Assembly (NCBI GenBank): GCA_027924645.1
Contig: BSBN01001225.1
Span: forward strand, 14,774,001 to 14,838,000
Origin: Cunninghamia lanceolata
Taxonomy: Eukaryota > Streptophyta > Pinopsida > Cupressales > Cupressaceae
Length of the DNA stretch: 64,000 bases
Direction of reading: 5' to 3'
A program made the position numbers and the translations under genes. The notes under the pieces are model-generated. The model was not told the origin of the DNA. It was given only the letters and a program-made list of their open reading frames with translations, and made no database searches. How positions within the stretch are numbered: the stretch's first letter is position 1; each line of letters begins with the position of its first letter. Shown here in pieces: positions 24,773 to 36,153 of the stretch.

Positions 24773-26251
24773 TGTCACACCCCATTTCTATAAACAATCT
24801 TATTTCATCTATTATTTCAAAGATAACTACTTAGAAGAAAAATAACTATGATGATTATGAAGTTCTAACATGCTTAGAAGATATAGTTTATTCCATTCAA
24901 TAAAATGATGATTTAAAATGTTATTATTATTATGTTAATAGACTAACTACTTGTCTACATGAGTTGTATGCATGGATAAAGTTTTGCCCTCTAGAAGAGG
25001 AGGGAGAGCATCACTAAGGAGAGGGAATTAGATCACAAGAAATGAGCAATTAATGTGCCATTAGGGAGTGCACACACTTTTCATGTAAAGGCTACGTCGT
25101 TATGGTGAACATTTTAGTCTGCATATTTCCAGTTAAGATAAGCAGTGCCTTGATGTCATGTTCTTCTTATTTAAGTATGTTTGAAAACTTTTACCATCAA
25201 GTCGATGACCTTATCTTCCATGTTGACATTCCTTAAAGTTGTACTTGTTTCCACTTGCAAAGTTGACTTGAGAAGCCAACCGATCAATTCTATCTGCTGA
25301 AAGCATCTTAGTCTAACAAATCAGCTTTTCGAGACACTTTGGTTGTCTTTGTGTCATCAAATGCAAAATAAAGCATTTAATATGCATTGTCCTTACCTAA
25401 AAAAAGTTAGCCCGAGCTAATAAATAGCTATTTTTAGCTATTAAGTATTATAAGCTATATATATGTATATATTAAGAAGTATTTAACCATTTTTGCATTA
25501 GAGAAGACCCCTTCACAACCTCCTAGATTCTAGGAGAGTGGAGGAGGGGCATGGCTTGCCCATGTTGCCTAAATGTAGGCATGCCAAGAAGCCATGGAGT
25601 TGGAGGAAGTAGTCACTTCTTGAAGGAAAGAAAAGATCTCTATTTAAAATGAAAGTAGTGGAGAAGGAAAAGACACAGGGAGATAGATATATTTATTTGG
25701 CCAACCAATATCAGGGGACATTAATTTGTTAACAGAGGAAGGAGAGGTGCGAGGAGAAGGAGTGCCCATGTCGTCATCTTTTCCAATAGTTTCTCTGGTG
25801 ATAAATTGAAAACATATTATTTTTAATCTTGCTTGCATTATCTCTCAATGCCATATTCTTAGAGGTTGTTAACTTGTTTATGTGAAAAATCTGATAGGAT
25901 GATAGATAGTATACGCCTATGAAGTGGCTGAAGCCTTTACTTTTTTTTATACTACTTATGTAAGGCTAAAACTCTATCATATGCATAGCCTATGTGAAGA
26001 CTAAAGTCTTTCCTTTATACTACCTGTGCAAGACCGAAGTCTTTCTTTTATACTACCTATGTAAGGCCATGATGTTTCTTTTATACTGCTTGTGTAAGCC
26101 CAAAGTGTTCATTTATACATGTGTAAGTTCAGAACTGACTATATATATATATGTTAATGCCTACATGAGGTTGAAGTTATATTTCCATTTGGGAATGCAT
26201 GTAAGAGGCCGATGCTGGTTGCATGTGCTAATGCCTATATAGGGCATTACA
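24773..26251 (+). repeat. 3' LTR of the plus-strand chromovirus
   Basis: Starts TGTCACACCCC after the polypurine tract and ends GGGCATTACA, about 1,479 bp. The start resembles the common gypsy LTR start TGTAACACCC. The end is assigned from the CATTACA terminus and is less certain than the start, because the 5' LTR is missing and no target duplication can be checked. Confidence 0.55.
25935..26125 (+). repeat. ~40-bp minisatellite inside the 3' LTR
   Basis: Four to five imperfect tandem units built on 'tttatactacctatgtaagg' plus 'ccaaagtctttc'. The unit length is near a multiple of three, so a frame translates as repeated LLYYLCK, but this is not evidence for a protein. Confidence 0.6.
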
Positions 26252-28038
26252 CCTCGTAGCTATTCAAACACTTGAGTAGTATAGGAAATCATGTGTCAAA
26301 AATGTTTGAGCAAGGCCAACGACCGCTAGTTGAAGCTAAGACCTGAGTAAAACTGATGTTAACTTATCTTGTTGCATAAGCATTAGCTATGAGAAGTATA
26401 TATATTTACTTATACTATATGTGACTGACGACATGGATACACTAGCCATTAAGATAAGGTACTATACCATTTCTATGGGATACCATGTTTAACTATTTCG
26501 AGAGCCCATGCAAGGTTGATACTATATTTTAATTGTTGCATAACACCTTAGCACATTTGTGTATCTGGAGTGTGGTAGAGAACTCTATGCTCTCCCTAAA
26601 GCCATTAGAAGGTTGACTCTTTTGCATACTTTTAGCAATGATTTTACTAGAAAGAATAAAACTTGTTAGTTATGAATTAGACCAAGGGCTAGTAATTTTT
26701 CAAATCAAGAGGAAGCTAATAACATTATGTGTAAGTTGTAAATAAGAGAGACATAATAACCTCCTAGCAAGGCAGATGTAATTGCATAGATAACAACAAT
26801 TTAACCATAGTCTGTACTAAGATAGTGGTGAAATGTTTACATAGTTGTTTTTGTGGCAAAAAATAGCCATGAGTCTAACCTGAATAACGGCTAAGATAAC
26901 CATCACCTTGCATTGGTAGTATCATGGCCAATCAATATATTTTCAATAGTGAAAAGTAAACATTAAGATCAATACTCCTCAAGGGAGAAAGACTTGTAAA
27001 ATAAAGACTCTAAAGTTAAATATAGCATCAGAACTTAAAATCAAGTCAACACTATGTGTCAAGAAGCATATAAGCTTTTCCTAATAAATTACGTCCTGAC
27101 AAGTTATAAGTTGGGTAAGTTTGACAGAAAAGGTAGTTTGCTCCTAGGTTGGGGAAACATAGAAACCTTGGTCGTTAATGACAAATAATGCAAATCATAG
27201 AAAATGAAAACTATTTTACTCTCAAGTAAGATGTCAGGTTTGACTAGTCATTGAGTAGAATTGACAAATTATCATAGACCAGGGATTGCAAGGACGTAAG
27301 AGGGGCTCAATGAAGATATTTAAGTCACCCAAACTCTTACCTTATTCTTGTTTAAATAACTTGTAGTAGAGGTATACCAGTTAAATAGGTCTAGGATGTA
27401 ATTAATTAATAAGCCTTGAAGCAATCATTGAACCTAAGAGGTCAGAGGAATGTCAGTCTCCAAGTCGAGAAAGGAGTGTGAATATACGACTCATTTATAT
27501 GAAAATTTGGCCAAAGTAATGCAAAATCCTTGCTTACATTATCGGTTCACCTTATTCCTGAATGGAACAAAAAGTCAGATGGGTTGTTCATAGCTAGAGC
27601 TAGACTAGAAGTTGTTCAACCGATTATTTCTACTAGTACACTGCACTAGTTCTTATATGGCACATTGAATCAATTTGATTCTCATTATATATATCCTCAT
27701 GAAGGGAAGGGCAACTTCCAAAAGGAAGGTGAGTATGGGATCACCAGTCTGTGGTCGGAGGAAAAGCGCCTGAGTGATGCTCTCCCTCTTGCAGTGGATT
27801 TCCAATGACTTGTGATACAAAAGACATAATTTCATTTGTATATTCTTTATAAAACAATTTGTAAGTCACAAGAAGTGCAACCAATGATTATTGTATTCAA
27901 TTACTCTAATGTAAAAGTATTAATTAATATCTCTTTTGAAATCAATTTTATTTTTTGTAAATGGATATTATTGGAATTATTTATGTTTATGTCACTTATT
28001 CTTAATGATATTAGAGTGGATGTTACATATATGCACCC
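26252..28038. other. Unassigned AT-rich DNA
   Basis: No coding region, RNA gene or clear repeat boundary was recognised. It may include the 5' end or LTR of the gag-like element that starts at 28039, but no primer-binding site was found. Confidence 0.3.
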
Positions 28039-28704
28039 ATGAAAAATCAAAATGACTTAGCAATGCAATAACGTGAAATTGATAAGACCAAACATTTGTT
28101 AGAGTCATTATTGTAGCAAGAAGAAGAAATGGAAAATCAGATTAAGTTGCTAGAGTCTAGGGTGCAGTTAAATGCTTGCCTTGCTACCCATAACAACCAA
28201 ATTGCTAAGTCCCTTGTTCCTTCCTTAGATCCAGTATACAATCAGCTAGACCTCTCATAGGTTGACTAAAAAACACGAGGCATGCCAACCAAGGTCTACA
28301 ACTAGTTGCCCAAGTTTGATGAGTACAATATTCAGGAAGGGGACACACATGTTGTTTCATTTTCAAAATTCATGAAAGAAAATCAATTTGAGGATGAGGA
28401 CATGCAGATGAGGTTTTTTGTTAGGTCCTTGCATGGAAAGGAAAAATAATGGATCCAAAGTTTTCTAGGGAAATCCTTTGTCTCATGGAATGAAATTGTG
28501 GAAGCATTTGAAAATGAATTTGCCAAAGGTCTTGACCCTATTGGTCTTGTCATAGAGCTGGAAAAAATTAAAAGACAAGAGGGAGAGTCAAGCAAGGATT
28601 TTGGTCATAGGTTTGTTGTTGCTCTTTCCCATATTCCAAATGATTTCAGACCTAACACTCCCATTTGTATTGATATGTTTTTGAAGCATATGAAACTGGA
28701 CTGA
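28039..28704 (+). pseudogene. Gag-like ORF, N-terminal part (non-autonomous retroelement)
   Basis: Starts ATG 28039 with a short coiled coil (QEEEMENQIKLLESR), then a retrotransposon gag fold: KFDEYNIQEGDTHVVSFSKF, MRFFVRSLHGK, SFLGKSFVSWNEIVEAFENE, and a helix with KIKRQEGESSKDFGHRF. The W...F...F spacing is that of the Retrotrans_gag family, which builds the virus-like particle. About five in-frame stops are present, mostly where Gln (CAA/CAG) or Trp is expected. A one-base frameshift near 28700 moves the frame into the next part. Confidence 0.7.
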
Positions 28705-29384
28705 GTTATGTGTGGGAAGATTTTCAAATAACAAGTATGCAACAGACATATTTTTCCCTAGACTCCATGGAGAAAATGAGGGATGACTACATAAAGGGTT
28801 TGTTGTCCACAAGTGCATGTGTTTCTAGTAATAAACATGATGATCCAAACAACAATAGTGTGGATACAAGAAATCAAATGAGTACAACATTAGATGAATA
28901 TGATTGTGTAGTCAGAAGGGTAGAAAGTGAAGGTGGTGCATTATATATGTTCAATGATGCAGATGATGAAAGTAGTGTATGCACCAGTCTTCAGTTGGAT
29001 AGCTCATCAAGTGAAAGTGAAAATGACAGATCCAATGATGATTTCTAATCTAATACTGAGGTATGTGGCTCAATGAACAATGAGGAAGGTGCGTACATGA
29101 GTGAGTAGCAAGTTGGATCAGCTTGTGAAGTTGATTATAAGCATTGTGCATAGGTAAATGAATTAGATAGTGAGCAAGGAACTTGTTTATTGTTTGATGT
29201 ATTGCCTTCCTTTGTTCCTACTTGTGATGAGGAATCAGTTAATTTTTGTTTGCATGAGGATGACTTGGATGTGGCTTCCCTAAATGATAACTGATTAGAG
29301 ATAAGTAATTGTGCAGCCCTAGATTATCAATGTGAGAAACTTGCCCTTGATGAATATTCATTTTGTGATCATGTAGATGCATAT
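28705..29384 (+). pseudogene. Acidic extension of the gag-like ORF (left of insertion)
   Basis: Continues from the gag region in the frame of 28710. It is rich in Asp, Glu and Ser (SSSSESENDRSNDDF near 29040) and carries no zinc knuckle, protease or RT. Codons run up to the insertion site and resume in the same frame after it: the TAT codon at 29382-29384 lies within the catat duplication and GAG follows at 36159. The stops are few. I do not recognise the extension. Confidence 0.55.
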
Positions 29385-30236
29385 TGATGAAGGGGGTAAA
29401 TCACAAAACACACAACAACAGAAATTGAACATAGAAAATAGAACTTTCTTTTATTGATTTGGACAACTTATTACATTACATAAGCTTAATTACAATCAGA
29501 GAAATCAACCCTCCACATGCTGCAACACATTACAACTTCCTCTCACCAGACTCTAGAATCATCTGCCTTCTGTAACCCCAAATTAGCTAGGGTTTCTATT
29601 TTCCTATCTATTCTTGACTCTATGCTTCCCCCCTTAACTCTACTACTGCCCAGGGTTCCCAAAAATGGTTATTAATAGCCTTTTTGGTGGCTGACAACCT
29701 AATTTTGAAATTTGCATCTCCCTCCAAAAATAGGTCAACTTCTGGGAGCCATAACTTTTGATTCGGGTGTCCAATTGAAGAACCATTTTATGCATCAGAA
29801 ATCTTGCGGAGTGCTCTACGTGCTGAGAACCCACTCTGCTCATTCTGGCCATTTTTAGGCCTATATAGGGCTATTTGGTGCCTCAAACTTGAGTTTGAAT
29901 AATTTTCAGGCATTTTTCAGGAAATAGAAACTTTAATATCTTTCAGCTCGCAAATGATCTTTGTGTGATTCCTTCGTCAAAGGTCTTATATTTCTATTAT
30001 GTAACTTCTTGTAAATTTTCACTTCAATCTGTGTACAAATGCAAACTTTCTAAAAATAGCAGGATACTATTTTTAGCAGTTTGGAAAAACTAAAAGTTCT
30101 ACATCATTATTGAAGCGATTATGGAACCAGAACCACAAATTTTAAAAAGAAATGGAAAGAACATCAACAATTTTGAAACACATCTTTTTTTGGATGATGC
30201 AAGATTGTCCTTACACCACTGGATGCTCCTACATTA
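29385..30236 (-). repeat. 3' LTR of the minus-strand chromovirus
   Basis: 852-bp repeat matching 35302-36153 over its whole length. Ends TGATG... and ...CATTA (the partner ends CATCA, so one transition). No obvious polypurine tract lies next to its inner edge at 30237-30260, which is unexpected and may reflect mutation. Confidence 0.9.
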
Positions 30237-30296
30237 GACACCTAGGGTAATTTGAGAACTGACCTTGTCACGTCTCAGGAGTTTGTGTGAGGAAAA

Positions 30297-30484
30297 CCCA
30301 AATGGTCAACCTCTGGCTTAGACAACCAAGAAGAATCTTCAATAGGCCTTCCTTTCCATTTCACCAGATATTCTTCATATTGCTTGTTCTGAGTACTTCT
30401 TCCCACATAGCTATCCAAGATCTCTTCTATCTCCTCCATTGAAGTAGATGCCAGAATACTCCACTGTTCTTCTATTGTTCGATC
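30297..30484 (-). pseudogene. Chromodomain at the polyprotein C-terminus
   Basis: Continues in frame beyond a TAG at the end of the integrase ORF (near 30485). Reads EEILDSYV, then YEEYLVKWKGRPIEDSSW, ending about 30297. YLVKWKG with downstream acidic residues and W is the chromodomain signature. In chromoviruses it is fused to integrase and targets integration to heterochromatin. The short stretch escapes simple ORF searches because the polyprotein is broken just before it. Confidence 0.8.
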
Positions 30485-31570
30485 CTATGTGCCACCCTCA
30501 TGATAGTCTGTTAAATTAGCAATGTTGAACATAGGGGAAATATTATTCCCACTCAGTAGCTCTACCTCATATGCATTTCCTGAATCATGCTTCTTCAGAA
30601 TTCTGCATGGTCCAAATTTCTTTATTTTCAACTTATTGTATGTTCCAAGTGGGAACCTTTCTTTTCTCAAGTGAACCATGACTTCATCCCCTACCTGGAA
30701 CTCCTTATACCTCCTCTTCTGATCTGCCTTAGCCTTGTACTGAATATTCATCTTATTAATGTGCTTTCTCACCTCTTCATGCAAATTCTTTAGATGTTCT
30801 ACAAAGTCTTCAGCTTCAGCACTTGTCTTTTCTCCTTTGTCTAGCTTCCTTAACTCTGAAGCATTTCTTGGACTATTCCCATATACAATCTGGAATGGTG
30901 ATTTACTAGTACTCCTATTGATAGAATTGTTGTAAGCAAATTCCACCTGTGGTAAAATCAAATCCCATCCCTTGGGCTTATCTCCTACTAAGCATCATAG
31001 CAGGTTACCCAAACTCCTATTCACCACTTTTGTCTGTCCATCAGTCTATGGATGGTGTGCAAAACTGAACTTCAAATCTATTTTCAACCTCTTCCACAAT
31101 GTCCTCTATAAATAACCAACAAACTTGGTATCTCGATCTAAAACTATGCTCTTTGGTAGACCATGTAATCTCACCACCTCCCTGAAAAACAATTCAGCAA
31201 TATGAATGGCATCATTAGTCTTCTTGCGAGGAATGAAATGTGCCATCTTCAAGAATCTGTCCACCACCATAAAAATGGAACCATGTCCTCTCTGTGTCCT
31301 TGGTAAACCAAGAACAAAATCCATACTGATATCATCCCATGGCTTCTCTGGTATAGGTAATGGCTGATATAGCCCTGTATTCTGTCTCATTCCTTTTTCC
31401 ATCTAACACACTCTACAACTCTACACAAATTTCCTCACATCCTGCTACAACTATGGCCAATAATAATTTTCACCAACAATAGCAATGGTCTTATCCCGAT
31501 TAAAGTGTCCAGCCAATCCTCCACTATGCTTCTCCTTAATCAAGTTCTCTCTCATGGAACTCCTTGGAAT
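30485..31570 (-). pseudogene. Integrase of the minus-strand chromovirus
   Basis: Zinc-binding region (CRVC near 31410), catalytic core from 31402 with SMDFVLGLP (first Asp) and LDRDTKFVG (second Asp), then HHP.TDGQ before the third acidic residue. The C-terminal domain (VEFAYNNS, GDEVMVHLRKERFP) is at 30485-30961. The core is cut by stops at about 31403, 31105, 31048 and 31000. At four of these sites the family residue is Gln, Trp or Arg, so single C-to-T (or G-to-A) changes explain them. Inactive. Confidence 0.85.
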
Positions 31571-31576
31571 GCACAA

Positions 31577-32161
31577 CTAGCTTCCTCTAAACAACATGCC
31601 ATCTTGGATTATGAAATCCAACCATTTTGTCCTATCCAAAGTAACAGGTTCCAAACAAGCTTTCCAGGCCTCTACAAAATCTAGATCCTCAGGATACAAA
31701 CTTTTGAGCTCATCGAACCCAACAACCTCTATCTTCATTTTTGTCAACAAATTTTGCCTTCTGCTCAAGGCATTTGCAACTCTATTGGACTTCCCACTCC
31801 TGTGCTTCAAAACAAAAGTATAACTCTGCAAAAACTCAACCCATTTTAAGTGCCTTTGGTTCAACTTCCCTTGACTATTAAGATACTGCAAAGCCCAATG
31901 ATCAGTATATAAAACAAACTCTTTTGGCAACAAATAATGTCTCCATTTCTTCAAAGCCTGAACTATTACATAAAATTCCTGATCATAAACAAAATACTTT
32001 TTCTTGGCATCATTAAGCTTCTCACTAAAATAGGTAATGGGCATACCTTCTTGGCTCAAAATAGCTCCTATACCACTACCACTAGCATCACAATCTACCT
32101 GAAATACCTTATTGAAATATGGAAGTGCCAAAACAGGTTGTTCTATGACTTTCTGCTTCAA
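31577..32161 (-). pseudogene. RNase H of the minus-strand chromovirus
   Basis: FQVDCDASGSGIGAILSQEG carries the first catalytic Asp. YDQEFYVIVQALKKWRHYL carries the Glu, and LYTDHWALQYLNSQ the second Asp. Family members usually have TDHKAL, so the Trp after His is a substitution. VANALSRR is present near the end. A small frameshift near 32180 separates it from RT, and a TAG (family CAG) at about 31575 separates it from integrase. Confidence 0.87.
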
Positions 32162-32186
32162 TGTATCAAAGCTCTTGTCTGCTCCT

Positions 32187-33017
32187 TTACCATCTAAACT
32201 CTTTTCTGTCCCCTCTCATTGTCTCAGTTAGGGGTGCACAAATGCTACTAAAATTCTTGATAAACTTTCTGTAAAAACTTGCCAAACCATGAAAAGATCT
32301 TACCTCTGTTGCACTCCTTGGCGTAGGCCATTCAATGATAGCCCTTGCCTTTTTTGGGTCCATCTTAAGACCTTCCTCTGAGACAACAAATCCCAGGTAT
32401 ACCAACTCCTTCTTTGTAAAACTACATTTCTTTAGATTAATCAACAACTTCTCCTCCCTTAGCTTCTCTAGAACTCTTCTGATATGCATCAGATGCTCAT
32501 CCCAAGTCTTACTGAAAATCAAAATATCATCCAAATAAACAATAACAAAACTTCCCAAAAATTCTTTCAATACCTCGTTCATGAGCTGCATGAATGTGCT
32601 CAGTGCATTGGTTAGTCCAAATGGCATGACTAACCACTCATACAAACCTTCTTTGGTTTTGAAGGCTGTCTTCCACTCATCTCCTTCTCTGATATGAATC
32701 TGGTGATACCCACTCTTCAGGTCAATCTTCATGAAGTACTTGGCTCCACTCAAACAGTCCATTATGTCATCCATTCTAGGCAATGGAAATCTGTACTTGA
32801 TCGTGATCTTATTGATGGCTCGAGAGTCTATACACATTCTCCCCTCTCCATCTTTCTTTGGTGCGAGTACTATAGGTACCGCACATGGACTTAGGCTTTC
32901 TCTTATCAATCCCTTCCTCAACAACTCCTGAACTTGTCTGTTCAACTCTTTACTTTCTACTGGAGTCATTCTATGGGCTTCCTTGTTTGGAAAACTAGCT
33001 CCTAGTATCAAATCCAT
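32187..33017 (-). pseudogene. Reverse transcriptase of the minus-strand chromovirus
   Basis: Nearly intact 276-codon RT domain. It shows the fingers motif [36 protein letters not shown], the catalytic [11 protein letters not shown], and the connection phrase [14 protein letters not shown]. All expected RT blocks occur in order. A TAG at about 33076 (EEF*D, family Gln) separates it from the protease side, and a frameshift near 32185 ends it. Left unbroken, it would copy element RNA in the cytoplasmic particle. Confidence 0.92.
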
Positions 33018-33077
33018 TTGATGACTTATCTTCCTTACTGGTGGTAAACCTTTTAGTACATTATCAGAGATAATGTC

Positions 33078-33440
33078 CTAAAATTCTTCCAACATATCTG
33101 AGACTTCTGATAGTACATCTTCACATTTCTCTTGACTAATCTTAGGAATCAATGCAAAGCAATGACGCTCATGCTTCATACCTTCCAAAAATTTCCTACC
33201 ATCTACCAGGCAAATTTCGACAGTACTACATACCTTTTCTTCCACCTCCTTCAAGGGCTTCAACTTATGACGAACTCCATCCTTTGTTAGGGAATACGTG
33301 TTTGCACGACCTTCATGGACATCACTCCTATCATACTGCCACGACCTCCCCAATAGCATATGACATGCATCCATCGGTATGATATCACACAACACCTCAT
33401 CATGGTAGTTACCAATCTTGAACTTCACTAAACACTACTC
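33078..33440 (-). pseudogene. Aspartic protease region (C-terminal half)
   Basis: Contains DIIPMDACHMLLGRSWQYDR, the characteristic end of the retropepsin domain in plant Ty3/gypsy elements (I.LLGRPW-type). The active-site D(S/T)G lies further upstream, near 33560-33580 on the minus strand (DSGSTDNLI in the adjacent frame). A TAG stands before it where the family has Gln. Confidence 0.75.
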
Positions 33441-33699
33441 ATTGACCAAAGCTCTATGGTCCTTCTGCAACCATGCAATCTGATATGGATGTGGATGCTT
33501 TCTTCTTGTCAACTTCAACTTGTCAACCATCTCCTCTGAAATAAGATTATCAGTGCTTCCACTGTCAATAATAATATCACAACACTTACCTTCATATTTG
33601 CACCTTGTGCGGAATAAACTCTTCCTCTGATTGGGTTCTTTCTCCTCATTCAGTAAGGTTCTTCTAACAACTAGGGTTTCTCCCCTTTCAACATCTTCA

Positions 33700-34754
33700 G
33701 AATGCTTAGAATGTGCATCTTCATCTACATGTGCAACTCGTGCATTACCTTCAGGTCTTCTATTTGTCCTTCCTTGATGTTATGGACACTCATATGCTCA
33801 ATGCCCTTCTTCTCCACATTAGAAACAGGTTCCTCTGAAACCTCCTCTTCTAGGTCCTTGCCCAAGTCTACCTCTTCCTCTTCCTCTTTGCTCACCATTG
33901 TTCTAGTCATGAGGGCAGTAGGTATTATCTCCTCTTTGATTTCAACTGGTGTTGGCTTCTTCACTTTTCTTTGAATCTTCATTTTGGCACCCATAGGGTC
34001 TTCCACTAGTCCCTCCGCCTTGACCTCTTCCTCTTTGCTTGCTGTCAAATCTTTTATTCAGCTTCTCTTCCACCTTTAGGGAAAACTGGTATGCATATTC
34101 TATGGTGGTCATTCTGACCAGGCTCAACTCCTCTTGAATACTTAGCCTCAACCCATTAATGTAACAGGCTACCTTCTTGTTGGGCTCTGCATGGCTTGTC
34201 CTAATAGTAATTTTATATAACTCTTATGTATACTCCTTAACAGACTTGTTACCTTGCTTCAGTCGTTGCAACTTCTTCAGCAACTCTATCTCATAGTCCA
34301 CAGGAATGAACTGCTTCTTAAGTTTCTCCACCATCCAATCCCATTTAGTGATCTTTCCTTTTCCTCTTCTGTTCCTCTCTAACTGGACCTCCTTCCACAA
34401 AATATTGGCATGGCCCTTCAATTTTGTTTTTGCAAACTTGACCTGATCTGGGTTTTATACATCTTCATACTCAAAATATTCATCCATGTCATTGATCCAA
34501 TCAATAAGCTGTTCTAGATTCAAATCTCTAGAATATGTAGAAATTTTGATCCTGGGCCTCTTTCTGATCTTCGAAATGGCCCTTAACAACCTAACTTCTG
34601 TAGGATCTCCTGCAGCTTCTTGTTCATCCTTAGATAGCTCTTCTTCAACTTCATCTTCACTTTCTTCTCTTGTTCTTAGCTCAAACCCTCTTCGTAGCTC
34701 CTCTTGCAATATATCAATTTGCCTTTGCAGGGCTCTAAAACCCTCTTCCATCAA
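33700..34754 (-). pseudogene. Gag of the minus-strand chromovirus
   Basis: Starts about 34754 (MMEEGFRALQRQIDILQEEL, a coiled coil), followed by an acidic stretch. The gag core is at 34455-34224 (DWINDMDEYFEYEDV; KWDWMVEKLKKQFIPVDYE), then 34151-33942. A CCHC zinc knuckle is visible at 33786-33827: C-F-stop-C-G-E-E-G-H-stop-A-Y-E-C. Two of its non-cysteine positions are now stops. At least three other stops break the ORF. Gag would form the particle and bind element RNA. Confidence 0.82.
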
Positions 34755-34881
34755 AGCATTCCTCCCAATACGGTTTCTTCATGGAGGCATCGTGATCTCC
34801 GCAACAAACCCACAACCTCAGGTCTTGGTGCAAATTGCCTCACGGTCAGTCAGCTATCTATCTACACACTCAGGAACCCTC

Positions 34882-34893
34882 GCTCTAATACCA
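34882..34893 (-). other. Primer-binding site (initiator tRNA-Met type)
   Basis: On the minus strand the sequence is TGGTATTAGAGC, one change from the usual plant TGGTATCAGAGC complementary to the tRNA-Met 3' end. It lies 2 bp inside the 5' LTR start at 34896. This fixes the orientation and shows that the partial LTR copy, not the outer full one, adjoins the internal region. Confidence 0.85.
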
Positions 34894-34895
34894 CT

Positions 34896-35301
34896 TGATG
34901 AAGGGGGTAAATCACAAAACACACAACAATAAAAATTGAACACAGAAAATAGAACTTTATTTTTTTTGATTTGGACAACTTATTACATTATAGAAGCTCA
35001 ATTACAATTAGAGAAATCAACCCTCCACATGCTACAACACATTACAGCTTCCTCTCACTAGACTCTGGAATCATCCACCTTCTATAACCCCAAATTAGCT
35101 AAGGTTTTTGTTTTCCTGCCTATTCTTGACTCTACGCTTCCCCCCTTAACTCTACTACTGCCCAAAGTTCCCAAAAATGGTTATTAATAGTCTTTTTGGT
35201 GGCCAACAACCTAATTTTAAAATTTGCATCTCCCTCCAAAAATAGGTCAACTTCTGGGAGCCATAAGTTTTGATCTTGGTGTTTGATTGACGAACTGTTC
35301 T
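34896..35301 (-). repeat. Truncated extra 5' LTR copy
   Basis: About 405 bp corresponding to the first half of the LTR (plus-strand orientation, starting TGATGAAGG). It ends after 'cgaactgttc' and is followed at once by a complete second LTR. It adjoins the primer-binding site, so it serves as the inner 5' LTR segment. No target duplication separates it from the second LTR. Confidence 0.88.
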
Positions 35302-36153
35302 TGATGAAGGGCATAAATCACAAAACACACAACAAAAGAAATTGAACACAGAAAATAGAACTTTCTTTTATTGATTTGGACAACTTATTGCATTACAGAA
35401 GCTTAATTACAATCAGAGAAATCAACCCTCCACATGCTGCAACACATTACAGCTTCCTCTCACCAGACTTTGGAATCATCCACCTTCTGTAACCCCAAAT
35501 TAGCTAGGGTTTCTATTTTCCTGCCTATTCTTGACTCTATGCTTCCCCCCTTAACTCTACTACTACCCAAGGTTCCCAAAAATGGTTATTAATAGCCTTT
35601 TTGGTGGCCAACAACCTAATTTCAAAATTTGCATCTCCCTCCAAAAATAGGTCAACTTCTGGGAGCCATAACTTTTGATCTGGGTGTCCGATTAGGGAAT
35701 TGTTTTATGTGTCAGAAAGCTCGTGGAGTGCTCTATGTGCTAGGAACCTGCTTTGCTGGTTCTGGCCATTTTTGGGCCCGTACAGGGCCATTTGGTGCCT
35801 CAAACCTGAGTTTGAATAATTTTTAGGTATTTTTTGGGAAACAGAAACTTTAATATCTTTTAGCTCACAAATGATCTTTGTGTGATTCCTTCACCAAAGG
35901 TCTTATATTTTCGTTATGTAACTTCCTGTAAATTTTCACGTCAATCCATGCCCAAATGCAAACTTTTTAAAAATAGCAAGTTACTATTTTTAGAAGTTTG
36001 GAAAAACTGAAAGTTCTACATCATTATTCAAGCAATTATGGAACCAGAACCACAAATTTTGAAAAGAAATGGAAAGAACATCAACAATTTTGAAACACAT
36101 CTTTTTTTGGGTGATGCAAGATTGCCCTTACACCACTGGATGCTCTTGCATCA
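35302..36153 (-). repeat. Full outer 5' LTR of the minus-strand chromovirus
   Basis: 852 bp, TGATG...CATCA, matching 29385-30236. It is followed by catat (36154-36158), the partner of the duplication at the far end, so it belongs to the same insertion event and not to an independent solo LTR. Confidence 0.9.

Larger units (their letters stand above)
29385..36153 (-). mobile_element. Ty3/gypsy chromovirus, nearly full length, minus strand
   Basis: A complete but inactive LTR retrotransposon: full 3' LTR, gag, protease, RT, RNase H, integrase, chromodomain, primer-binding site and an anomalous 5' LTR. Termini are TGATG...CATCA, and the 5-bp duplication catat is at 29380-29384 and 36154-36158. 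It sits inside the gag-like ORF of another element and its removal restores that frame. The order PR-RT-RH-IN with a C-terminal chromodomain places it among chromoviruses; the clade was not settled. By eye the two outer LTRs differ at about 11 of the first ~190 positions, so the insertion is moderately old. Confidence 0.93.

Noticed and set aside
34486..34932. Serine-rich plus-strand open frame
   Set aside because: Shadow of the acidic gag region and primer-binding site of the minus-strand chromovirus.
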